DNA of 5,013 nucleotides from an uncultured Peptococcaceae bacterium (lineage in GTDB: Bacteria; Bacillota; Peptococcia; Peptococcales; Peptococcaceae), in NCBI GenBank assembly GCA_900552455.1, contig URZX01000054.1:1-5013 (forward strand). Reading direction: 5' to 3'. Positions 1 through 5,013 of this stretch are shown piece after piece. Under the pieces are notes generated by a model, which had not been told where the DNA came from, did not search any database, and saw nothing but the letters and a program-made list of their open reading frames with translations. Both the position numbers and the translations under genes were made by a program. Position 1 is the stretch's first letter; every line of letters starts with the position of its first letter.

Positions 1-53
1 TTTGAAACAATATTTTTGTTATTTACCCTATCTACTTGACAGGGGGCGGTTCA
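1..53. mobile_element. Probable terminus of an IS3-family insertion sequence (rest off-window)
   Basis: Read on the minus strand from position 53 inward, the sequence starts TGAACCGCCCCCTGTCAAGT and continues AGATAGGG, then turns AT-rich. This resembles the terminal repeats of IS3-family (IS3/IS150 group) elements, which commonly start TGAAC-G-CCCC and carry an AGTnGA-like stretch; that comparison is from memory. The composition changes sharply at about 53: the right side is GC-rich coding sequence, the left side has stops in all three minus-strand frames within about 30 bases. A TTGACA box at 36-41 points outward on the plus strand, as -35 boxes in IS ends can, but no -10 follows at the right distance. 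No transposase sequence is visible, so family and orientation are inferred. A natural intergenic region is the alternative. Confidence 0.5.
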
Positions 54-176
54 GAGCGCGCGGCTACCGCGTTTGTAGCTGTCGTGAGTGAAAATATGCC
101 AGAGCGTGTAAGCCAGGAGCGCCAGCTCAACGATGAGCAGCGGAATCAAAAAAGGCAGCAAATCCTGGATGTTCAT
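51..176 (-). pseudogene. Truncated PLDc_N/YxlE-like small membrane protein gene
   Basis: The reading frame begins at ATG 176-174, overlapping the stop of the upstream regulator gene as ATGA, so the two are probably translationally coupled. It encodes 41 residues: MNIQDLLPFLIPLL, then one hydrophobic helix (about residues 6-27) ending in LWHIF, then the polar segment THDSYKRGSRAL and TGA. This matches the first half of the small PLDc_N (cardiolipin-synthase N-terminal-like) membrane proteins of Bacillota. Those run to about 60-70 residues and go on with a Trp, a second membrane helix and a GP-I-Y-F-type ending. All of that is missing here, and the stop is the first codon of the presumed IS end. 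The family is typically encoded between an XRE regulator and an ABC exporter (as in yxl-type operons) and may be an accessory membrane subunit or signal partner; its biochemical role is not known to me. A naturally single-helix protein cannot be excluded. Confidence 0.72.
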
Positions 177-1291
177 GCCATCACCGCCTTCAGCTTCGTC
201 AGAATGCGGCGGAAGTCTGCATCCTCCACCAACGCCGCGAACGGATCGGCGAACTGGGCCAACAGCTCCTGGCGCACCGTCGCACGATCGCGCGGCGTGT
301 CGTTGTTTTCCCGAAGCTTTTGCTGCCAGCTGCCAAGCTTGTCGAAATAAGCATCCGCCATAAATGGTTGCAAGTCGTCTGCGCCGAAGAGTGCCGTCAT
401 CGCCTGCACGAACTGCTCCAGCTGCGCCAGCGCCCCTTCGCGGTCGCCAAGCGCGCAGAGCATGGCAGCCGCCTGGTAGTTGAACTGTCCCACCGCATTT
501 GGCATCACCTGCGCAAGATCGTACGCCCGAGCCACAGCATCCACTCGCGCCACCGTCTCGCGCACACGCTCCGGCGACGTAGCAGACGTTCGCAAAAGCG
601 CGCCGCTCATCCCGAGCAGTGACTGCAGCGCAAACAGCAACTGCAGTTGCGCAAAGCTGTCCGCTTTCTCGAGATCGCCATGCATCTGATACGCGCTGAC
701 GAGCAACCCCTCGCTGCTGTTTGCCAGATGCATCGGGTCCAGCGCATCTTCCAGCGTCGCGATCGCTTCCTCCACCTTACCGATCTGCATCTGTACCATC
801 GTCTCAAAAATGCGCGCATCCCGCGCCAGCTCCCTGTCCGTCGCCTCCACCTGCACATGCTCCAGCAAGCGTTCCGCCTCCGCTAGCACCTGTGGCTGCA
901 AGGCCGCATCCGCCAGCTGGAAATGGTTCACCAGCAGCACGCACATGCGAAATAGGAACGGATGGCACGAGTAATACCGCCGCGTCAGCGCTTGTATCTG
1001 CTGCCACACCGCTTCAAACGGCTGCTTGGCAAAATCGCTCGCCAGCTTTTTGTAGATCTCGCCGATCTCTTCCGACGAAATCTGCGGCGTATAGCCAAGG
1101 ATCTCATCCACCGTCACATCAAAGAACGACGCCAAGAGCGGCAGCGTCGCCACATCCGGCAGCGTCGTGCCATTTTCCCATTTTGAGACCGCACCCTTTG
1201 TCACACCGACAAAAGCCGCCAGCGCCTCCTGCGTCACATTCCTTTCGCGCCGTAAGCGCACAAGATTTTCTGAGAGTTTCAATTCATTCAT
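173..1291 (-). CDS. XRE-family transcriptional regulator with TPR-like C-terminal domain
   Basis: A 372-residue cytoplasmic DNA-binding protein. Residues 6-62 form a Cro/C1-type helix-turn-helix: LSENLVRLRRERNVTQEALA, then VGVTKGAVSKWENG as the recognition region, then LPDVATLPLLASFFDVTVDEIL. From about residue 70 to the end it is all helical, with TPR-like segments around 155-182 (QIGKVEEAIATLEDAL), 195-217 (HGDLEKADSFAQ) and 266-296 (LGDREGALAQLEQF). This fits regulators whose TPR-like domain senses a peptide or protein partner, though the ligand is unknown. The segment YYSCHPFLFRMCVLLVNHF (107-125) is of a kind I recognise from Bacillota regulators next to PLDc_N and ABC-transporter genes. 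The start at 1291 is chosen because GGAGGTG lies 6 bases upstream; the open frame continues to 1582 but there crosses the tetR promoter and coding start. Its stop overlaps the next small gene. It probably controls that operon, perhaps with itself. Confidence 0.9.
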   Translation of the reverse strand: MNELKLSENLVRLRRERNVTQEALAAFVGVTKGAVSKWENGTTLPDVATLPLLASFFDVTVDEILGYTPQISSEEIGEIYKKLASDFAKQPFEAVWQQIQALTRRYYSCHPFLFRMCVLLVNHFQLADAALQPQVLAEAERLLEHVQVEATDRELARDARIFETMVQMQIGKVEEAIATLEDALDPMHLANSSEGLLVSAYQMHGDLEKADSFAQLQLLFALQSLLGMSGALLRTSATSPERVRETVARVDAVARAYDLAQVMPNAVGQFNYQAAAMLCALGDREGALAQLEQFVQAMTALFGADDLQPFMADAYFDKLGSWQQKLRENNDTPRDRATVRQELLAQFADPFAALVEDADFRRILTKLKAVMA

Positions 1292-1297
1292 TTCTCT

Positions 1298-1304
1298 CAC
1301 CTCC
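1298..1304 (-). promoter_or_regulatory. Ribosome binding site deciding the XRE regulator start
   Basis: On the minus strand GGAGGTG lies 6 bases before ATG 1291-1289. It selects the 372-residue start over in-frame upstream ATGs in the longer open frame, none of which has a comparable site. Confidence 0.85.
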
Positions 1305-1398
1305 TGTCTCCAGCATACCCTGTTTCCCCACCATTCATCAATGGAGCGCCGCGCGACATTTTCACCGCTAAGTTGAAAGCAGGGAAACATTGTCTCCA
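1305..1398 (-). other. Structured 5' leader of the XRE regulator mRNA (about 100 nt)
   Basis: If transcription starts near 1391, the leader is about 100 bases long and contains no convincing gene. An 8-bp inverted repeat, TGTTTCCC (1321-1328) with GGGAAACA (1382-1389), could bring the 5' end close to the ribosome binding site. Within that loop there is a small perfect hairpin, CCATT-CATC-AATGG (1331-1344). TGTCTCCA occurs twice in direct orientation, at 1305-1312 and 1391-1398. No known riboswitch class is recognised. The repeats could be RNA structure, regulator sites, or chance. Confidence 0.35.
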
Positions 1399-1428
1399 TT
1401 GTACCATGCCGGCGCCTGATTCTTCCAA
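1398..1428 (-). promoter_or_regulatory. Putative sigma-A promoter for the XRE regulator
   Basis: On the minus strand a good -10 box TACAAT (1403-1398) is preceded by TGG, giving an extended -10. A -35-like TTGGAA (1428-1423) lies 19 bases upstream, longer than ideal but tolerable with an extended -10. It points away from the tetR promoter, so the two promoters are back to back without overlap. Confidence 0.55.
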
Positions 1429-1449
1429 AAATAATCTCATGCTTTTCTA

Positions 1450-1479
1450 TTGACAAGAGCTGGGACTCCGTGCTATTTT
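1450..1479 (+). promoter_or_regulatory. Putative sigma-A promoter for tetR
   Basis: A consensus -35 box TTGACA (1450-1455) is followed after 18 bases by TATTTT (1474-1479), itself preceded by TGC as an extended -10. Transcription would start near 1486, so the operator-like sequence at 1483-1500 would cover the start site. Bound repressor there would block the gene. Confidence 0.65.
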
Positions 1480-1482
1480 CTA

Positions 1483-1500
1483 TATAGACCGACGGTTTGT
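1483..1500. promoter_or_regulatory. Putative TetR operator O1 (autoregulation)
   Basis: TATAGACCGACGGTTTGT shares its first 14 bases exactly with a second site at 2300-2317. The core ACCGAC-G-GTTTGT is an imperfect palindrome: its right arm matches GTCGGT at 4 of 6 bases. It lies between the tetR -10 box and the ribosome binding site AGAGGTG (1503-1509). Its degenerate arm may mean weaker binding than at the pump promoter. Confidence 0.7.
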
Positions 1501-1514
1501 AAAGAGGTGCACCC

Positions 1515-2162
1515 ATGGCTAGAAATAAATATCCTGAAGAAACGGTCAAACGCATTCTTGATGCTGCCACGCAGCTCTTCATCGAAAAAGGCTACGAGGC
1601 AACATCACTGGCAGACATCATTGCCGACACCCATCTCTCGAAGGGCGCGATCTACCATCATTTTGCATCTAAAGAAGAAATATTTGCAGCGATTTTTCAG
1701 CGCATCAGCCAGGAAAACACCGAAGCGCTGGCGCGCATTCGCGACAACACAGCGATGAGCGGCCGTGAAAAGCTGCGCCGCATCTTCAAAGCGGCGCTAT
1801 CCGGCCACAATCAGAGCCTGATGCTGACGGTAACGCCAAATCTGCTGGAAAATCCGCGCTTTCTCGCGATGCAGATTCACCAGATCTATCAGATTGTCGC
1901 CCCGGCCTTTATTGAACCGATCCTGCGCCAGGGCACAGAAGACGGCACGCTCCATGTGGAAGATCCTGCTACCATGGCCGAAGCGATCATGGTTCTCTCC
2001 AACGTCTGGCTCAATCCGCTCGTCAGCCAGCCGGACGCGGCCACCATGCGCCGACGCTGCGAAACCTTCAATACGCTGCTGGAAAGCATCGGCATTGAAC
2101 CGCTGCTCGACGACGAGATGATCGCCAGCTATGTCGCGCATTGCCCAACTTCTGCCAAATGA
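1515..2162 (+). CDS. TetR/AcrR-family transcriptional repressor
   Basis: A 215-residue protein of normal TetR length. Residues 13-59 are the TetR_N DNA-binding domain: ILDAATQLFIEKGYEATSLA, then the helix-turn-helix with recognition helix LSKGAIYHHFASKEEIF at 41-57. The remaining 150 or so residues are helical and variable, as expected for the ligand-binding and dimerisation domain. The start is supported by AGAGGTG 5 bases upstream. In this family a dimer binds a short palindrome and lets go when a small molecule binds. Here matching palindromes lie upstream of this gene and of the adjacent MFS pump, so it most likely represses itself and the pump. The inducer cannot be read from the sequence. 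It is divergent from the XRE gene, which carries no copy of the site in its own promoter. Confidence 0.93.
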   Translation: MARNKYPEETVKRILDAATQLFIEKGYEATSLADIIADTHLSKGAIYHHFASKEEIFAAIFQRISQENTEALARIRDNTAMSGREKLRRIFKAALSGHNQSLMLTVTPNLLENPRFLAMQIHQIYQIVAPAFIEPILRQGTEDGTLHVEDPATMAEAIMVLSNVWLNPLVSQPDAATMRRRCETFNTLLESIGIEPLLDDEMIASYVAHCPTSAK

Positions 2163-2171
2163 TCGTGCGTC

Positions 2172-2196
2172 ACTGCTCTAACTTGAGCAGTTTTCT
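2172..2196 (+). terminator. Probable rho-independent terminator of tetR (hairpin copy 1)
   Basis: ACTGCTC-TAACTT-GAGCAGT (2172-2191) forms a perfect 7-bp stem with a 6-base loop, followed by TTTCT. It begins 10 bases after the tetR stop codon. The stem is short and the T tract brief, so termination may be partial. It is nearly identical to the hairpin at 2264-2290. Confidence 0.6.
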
Positions 2197-2263
2197 GGCT
2201 CAACAACAAAGCGATCTCCAGATATACCGCGCACTGTTCGATATCTAGCGATTGACCCTGTAT

Positions 2264-2290
2264 AACTGCTCTAGATTGAGCAGTTTTCTT
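2264..2290 (+). terminator. Second terminator-like hairpin (copy 2), upstream of the MFS pump promoter
   Basis: AACTGCTC-TAGATT-GAGCAGTT (2264-2285) forms a perfect 8-bp stem with a 6-base loop, followed by TTCTT. Over a 25-base stretch starting at ACTGCTC it matches the tetR hairpin in all but two loop bases, 93 bases downstream. It could be a back-up terminator that stops tetR read-through into the pump gene. Alternatively CTGCTC-N6-GAGCAG could be a protein-binding palindrome, because its right arm overlaps the putative -35 box of the pump promoter. Confidence 0.5.
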
Positions 2291-2305
2291 CAGCCACATT
2301 ATAGA
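2276..2305 (+). promoter_or_regulatory. Putative promoter of the MFS_3 efflux gene
   Basis: TTGAGC (2276-2281) could serve as a -35 box and TATAGA (2300-2305) as a -10 box, 18 bases apart. Both are moderate matches. The arrangement places the TetR operator directly at the -10 box and start site, which supports the assignment. Confidence 0.45.
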
Positions 2306-2317
2306 CCGACGGTCGGT
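2300..2317. promoter_or_regulatory. Putative TetR operator O2 at the MFS_3 pump promoter
   Basis: TATAGACCGACGGTCGGT contains the perfect 13-base palindrome ACCGAC-G-GTCGGT (2305-2317). The first 14 bases are identical to O1 upstream of tetR. Sites of the ACCGAC/GTCGGT type are common for TetR-family regulators. Its position over the presumed -10 box implies repression by blocking RNA polymerase. Confidence 0.78.
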
Positions 2318-2363
2318 TTTTTATCAAATTTTTATCACCCCATATCATTGAGGAGGATTTCCC

Positions 2364-3602
2364 ATGACATCCACACCACCCCTTTTCCAACGCGATTTCA
2401 CCCTCGTCGTCATCGGACAGATCATCTCTCTTTTTGGCAACGCTATACTTCGTTTTGCTCTCCCTCTCTATCTGCTGCGCATCACCGGATCGCCGGCGCT
2501 CTTCGGCATCGTCACAGCCTGCTCCTTTGCGCCAATGGTCGTGCTCTCGCTCGTCGGCGGCGTTTTGGCAGATCGTGTCAACAAACGCGACATCATGGTC
2601 GTGCTGGATTTCTCCACCGCTGCGCTCATCGCTATCTTCACGCTGCTCCTTGATCGTGCGCCGCTAGTGCCGCTTTTCATCATCGTGCTGATGCTTCTCT
2701 ACGGCATTTCCGGCACCTATCAACCAGCTGTGCAGGCGAGCATTCCGCTGCTCGTTCATCCCGAACGGCTCATCGCAGCCAACGCAGTGATCAATCAAGT
2801 CAACACCCTTTCGAATCTGCTCGGCCCTGTGCTCGGCGGCGTGCTCTTCAGCCTATGGGGTATTCTGCCAATTCTCATGCTGAGCGTCGTTTGTTTTTTC
2901 ATTTCTGCTGTCATGGAATGTTTCATTCATATTCCGCACACACCACAGCCACGCAAAGCTGGTATCTTTGCAGTCGCTCGCAATGATCTATCCAGCTGCT
3001 ATCACTTTGTGCGCGAGGAACGCCCTGTCTTTTTCTCAGTTGTTGGCATAGTCGCCTTTTTCAATCTTGTGCTCACAGCCGTGATGATCGTTGAATCCCC
3101 GATTTTGATCACGCAAACGCTGACGCTTTCAGATACGCTCTATGGATTAACGCAGGGCATCCAAGCGCTCGGCGGTCTGTGTGGCGGCGTACTCGCATCT
3201 ATTTTTGCCACACTTCTTTCAGAGCGCTACGCTCACCGCTGGCTCATGCTCTGCACGCTCTCCGTCGCCGGAATGGGACTTGCACTCAGCTTTTCTTTGC
3301 CCACTCTCGTAAGCTACTGCATCATCACCGGAATGAGTTTTCTCGTTATGCTGGGCTCTACACTGTTCATGGTGCAGATTTACACCATCATACAGACTCA
3401 AACGCCGCCTCATCTTGTCGGCAAAGTCATGGCTGCACTCATCGCCTTCGCGCTCTGTGGTCAACCAATCGGCCAGGCGCTTTACGGCGTATTATTTGAT
3501 CACTTCAGCACTGCGCCGCAAATCGTACTGCTCGCCGCCAGCCTCGCTGCATTTATCATCACCTGCTACGCCCACGCCATTTTCAAACGATTTGAGCGAT
3601 AG
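2364..3602 (+). CDS. MFS_3-type multidrug/macrolide-like efflux transporter
   Basis: A 412-residue integral inner-membrane protein with about 12 hydrophobic helices, the normal length for the family. It starts after AGGAGG (2351-2356), 7 bases from the ATG. The first helix region FTLVVIGQIISLFGNAILRFALPLYL and GGVLADRVNKRDIM (65-78, a motif-A-like loop with D70 and R71) are typical of the MFS_3 group, which includes MefA-like macrolide and EntS-like siderophore exporters. So are AANAVINQVNTLSNLLGPVLGG (138-159) and, in the second half, TPPHLVGKVMAALIAFALCGQPIGQALYG (347-375). These use the proton gradient to export small amphipathic molecules. The substrate cannot be told from sequence. The adjacent TetR gene and shared operator suggest an inducible pump for a toxic compound. 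Central loop (about 190-220) is cytoplasmic and basic. Confidence 0.9.
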   Translation: MTSTPPLFQRDFTLVVIGQIISLFGNAILRFALPLYLLRITGSPALFGIVTACSFAPMVVLSLVGGVLADRVNKRDIMVVLDFSTAALIAIFTLLLDRAPLVPLFIIVLMLLYGISGTYQPAVQASIPLLVHPERLIAANAVINQVNTLSNLLGPVLGGVLFSLWGILPILMLSVVCFFISAVMECFIHIPHTPQPRKAGIFAVARNDLSSCYHFVREERPVFFSVVGIVAFFNLVLTAVMIVESPILITQTLTLSDTLYGLTQGIQALGGLCGGVLASIFATLLSERYAHRWLMLCTLSVAGMGLALSFSLPTLVSYCIITGMSFLVMLGSTLFMVQIYTIIQTQTPPHLVGKVMAALIAFALCGQPIGQALYGVLFDHFSTAPQIVLLAASLAAFIITCYAHAIFKRFER

Positions 3603-3650
3603 ATTTCATCCATCGCCAGAAACTGCAACCTATACAAAAAATCTACACAT

Positions 3651-3680
3651 TTGCCACACGCTTGAAAAATCCCTTATCCT
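3651..3680 (+). promoter_or_regulatory. Possible promoter of the second MFS gene
   Basis: In the 125-base gap after the first pump, TTGCCA (3651-3656) and TATCCT (3675-3680) are spaced by 18 bases. An alternative -35, TTGAAA (3662-3667), has no properly spaced -10. No TetR operator and no convincing terminator are visible in the gap, so read-through from the first pump gene is also possible. Confidence 0.35.
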
Positions 3681-3727
3681 ATTAAGAGCACTTCCGCCTT
3701 TACATTCACCTAGCAAAGGACTATACT

Positions 3728-4948
3728 ATGGGCAAGAAAAAGCGTCCAGACGTAGGGAGGTCGTTACTATTGGCATCGAAATTATTCAAGCGCTCTTTTG
3801 TGATGATCTGGATCATCAACTTTCTACTGTATCTGAGCTACATGATGATCAATCCATCTTTACCAATTTATTTCCAATCCATTGGCGTCAATGGCGCACT
3901 GGCTGGCATTTGTGTAAGCATGTTCATGCTGGGTTCGATTCTCGTGCGCCCCATCGCCGGCAGCATTTTGGATCGCTTTGGCAGACGCACGGTGTTTTTT
4001 GTCAGCACCCTGCTTTTGGCAGCGATCATTTTCAGCTATTCTTTTATCGCCGCATCCATCGTCATGCTTCTGGTGCTGCGCGTCATACACGGTTTTGATT
4101 GGGGATTCGCGTCAACATCGACCAACACCTTGGCAACGGATACCATTCCACGGCACATCGTCGGCAAAGGCATCGCGATTTTTTCCATCTCTATGTCTTT
4201 CGCCACCGCTGGCGCCCCAACGCTGGCTGTAAATTTGATGGATCGCATTGGCTTTTCCGGGATGATGCGCGTCAGCGCCGCGTTTGTCGTGGTTGCATTG
4301 GTGATCGCTTTCTTTTACCCATTTCATGAGCACAAAAATCAGCCGCTTCGTCCAGTGAGCCCGCATCGCCATCACTTCAACAAAGATGCGCTCTTCGAAC
4401 GCTCGGCGCTGTTGCCAGCGGTGATCATCTGCTGCGTATCCATGACAATGACCGCGGTCATCACCTATGTACCTGCTTACGCGCGATCCATCGGGCTCGG
4501 AAATGCCGGCGGTTTCTTTCTGTTTTACGCCATCGGTCTGATCAGCGTCCGTCTGATAATTGGTTCGCTCGTCGATCATTTTGGCGTCACCGTGGCCACT
4601 TTGCCGACTTTCATCTGCCTGATCCTTGCACTGATCCTCCTGGCGCACAGCACCACCATCATGCTGCTCTTCGTCAGCGGCTTTCTCTACGGCGCCGGCT
4701 ATGGCGGCGCACAAAGCACGCTGCAAAGCCTGGCAGTGATGAACGCATCGAGCGATCACTTCGGCGCAGCCAACGGAACCTTTTTCATCGGTTTCGATCT
4801 CGGCTATGGGCTCGGCGCTTTGCTCGCAGGCATTCTCAGCGACCTCATCGGCTACGCGGATACCTATCTCGCTCTGACGCTTTTTATCCTCGCTGCCGCC
4901 GTGCTTGTTTTGAAATTTCATCCCCACAAAAATGTCCTCAATCACTAA
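3728..4948 (+). CDS. MFS_1-family major facilitator transporter (DHA1-like)
   Basis: A 406-residue membrane protein with about 12 helices. The start is supported by AAAGGA (3715-3720), 7 bases upstream. After a basic cytoplasmic N-terminus (MGKKKRP) the first helix lies near 23-43. Motif A of the superfamily is clear at 78-90, GSILDRFGRRTVF, with D82, R83, G85 and R86/R87. A helix-4 arginine (R118, in VLRVIHGFDWG) and AGAP in helix 5 (161-164) resemble motifs B and C of proton-driven exporters. A weaker second motif A is GSLVDHFG (279-286). The central loop is histidine-rich (FHEHK at 199-203, HRHH at 213-216), as is the tail (KFHPHKNVLNH). It belongs to a different subfamily from the preceding pump, so the pair is not a tandem duplication. 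Export of a small molecule is likely, but the substrate is unknown. Confidence 0.88.
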   Translation: MGKKKRPDVGRSLLLASKLFKRSFVMIWIINFLLYLSYMMINPSLPIYFQSIGVNGALAGICVSMFMLGSILVRPIAGSILDRFGRRTVFFVSTLLLAAIIFSYSFIAASIVMLLVLRVIHGFDWGFASTSTNTLATDTIPRHIVGKGIAIFSISMSFATAGAPTLAVNLMDRIGFSGMMRVSAAFVVVALVIAFFYPFHEHKNQPLRPVSPHRHHFNKDALFERSALLPAVIICCVSMTMTAVITYVPAYARSIGLGNAGGFFLFYAIGLISVRLIIGSLVDHFGVTVATLPTFICLILALILLAHSTTIMLLFVSGFLYGAGYGGAQSTLQSLAVMNASSDHFGAANGTFFIGFDLGYGLGALLAGILSDLIGYADTYLALTLFILAAAVLVLKFHPHKNVLNH

Positions 4949-4980
4949 ATGCACACGATATTTTCAACCAAAACAGACAA

Positions 4981-5013
4981 GGGGGACAATCTGAACGATA
5001 CAGATTGTCCCCC
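4981..5013 (+). terminator. Perfect 13-bp inverted repeat, probable terminator after the second MFS gene
   Basis: GGGGGACAATCTG (4981-4993), loop AACGATA, CAGATTGTCCCCC (5001-5013) form a perfect stem. It starts 32 bases after the stop codon. The window ends with the stem, so a plus-strand T tract cannot be seen. The upstream flank AAAACAGACAA would give TTGTCTGTTTT after the stem on the minus strand, so the hairpin may terminate transcription from both sides. A dispersed palindromic repeat is the alternative. Confidence 0.65.

Noticed and set aside
721..1371. 216-residue plus-strand open frame opposite the XRE regulator
   Set aside because: It is low-complexity, rich in Pro, Ala and Ser, and is the complement of a GC-rich helical protein gene, so it is a shadow frame.
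1292..1582. N-terminal extension of the XRE regulator to give 469 residues
   Set aside because: A strong ribosome binding site sits 6 bases before the Met at 1291, the helix-turn-helix begins right after it, and the extension runs through the tetR promoter and tetR coding start with no recognisable domain.
2220..2246. AGATAT/ATATCT inverted repeat between the two hairpins
   Set aside because: A 6-bp AT-rich match with a 15-base loop and no relation to a promoter or gene end; likely chance.
3697..3720. CCTTT/AAAGG pairing that could hide the ribosome binding site of the second MFS gene
   Set aside because: Only 5 bp with a 13-base loop, easily expected by chance.
3415..4098. 227-residue plus-strand frame spanning the gap between the two MFS genes
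   Set aside because: It overlaps the ends of two well-supported genes in another frame, has no family resemblance and has no ribosome binding site. It could have been a frameshifted remnant, but both MFS proteins are complete without it.
4112..4954. 280-residue minus-strand open frame opposite the second MFS gene
   Set aside because: Its composition (rich in D, E, H, Q, K) is what the complement of a hydrophobic membrane protein gives, and no domain or ribosome binding site is apparent. It is a shadow of the MFS gene.

Overview
The window looks like chromosomal DNA of a Bacillota (Firmicutes) species with medium GC content (low 50s % by eye). Supporting this are strong AGGAGG-type ribosome binding sites, sigma-A-like promoters with extended -10 elements, and an XRE-regulator/PLDc_N gene pair whose architecture I know from Bacilli and Clostridia. 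A Negativicutes or Tumebacillus-like host would suit the base composition, but I cannot fix the genus.

Left part (1-1291, minus strand): a helix-turn-helix regulator with a TPR-like helical C-terminus (173-1291) overlaps by ATGA a small membrane-protein gene (51-176). That small gene resembles the PLDc_N/YxlE family but breaks off after 41 codons, just where homologues continue with a conserved Trp and a second membrane helix. Beyond the break, bases 1-53 read inward as TGAACCGCCCCC..., which resembles an IS3-family terminal repeat. The simplest reading is an insertion sequence inside the small gene, with the IS tip supplying the stop codon. In relatives, ABC-transporter genes usually follow; here they would lie off-window beyond the IS.

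Middle part (1292-3602): a divergent promoter region separates the XRE gene from a TetR-family repressor gene (1515-2162), which is followed by an MFS_3-type 12-helix efflux pump gene (2364-3602). The same 14-base sequence, TATAGACCGACGGT, sits just upstream of both the repressor and the pump. The pump copy completes the 13-base palindrome ACCGAC-G-GTCGGT. This is the expected wiring of an autoregulated, inducible efflux pair. Two near-identical hairpins (CTGCTC-N6-GAGCAG followed by T-rich sequence) lie between the two genes: one ends tetR, the other abuts the pump promoter.

Right part (3603-5013): a second MFS transporter of a different subfamily (3728-4948) has its own weak promoter and no copy of the TetR operator. 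It is followed by a perfect 13-bp inverted repeat at the very end of the window, probably a terminator.

Overall this is a fairly ordinary regulator and efflux neighbourhood. The points most worth checking are the probable IS disruption of the PLDc_N gene, the paired operator, and the duplicated hairpin. I see no RNA genes, CRISPR arrays or evidence for a wholly new system.
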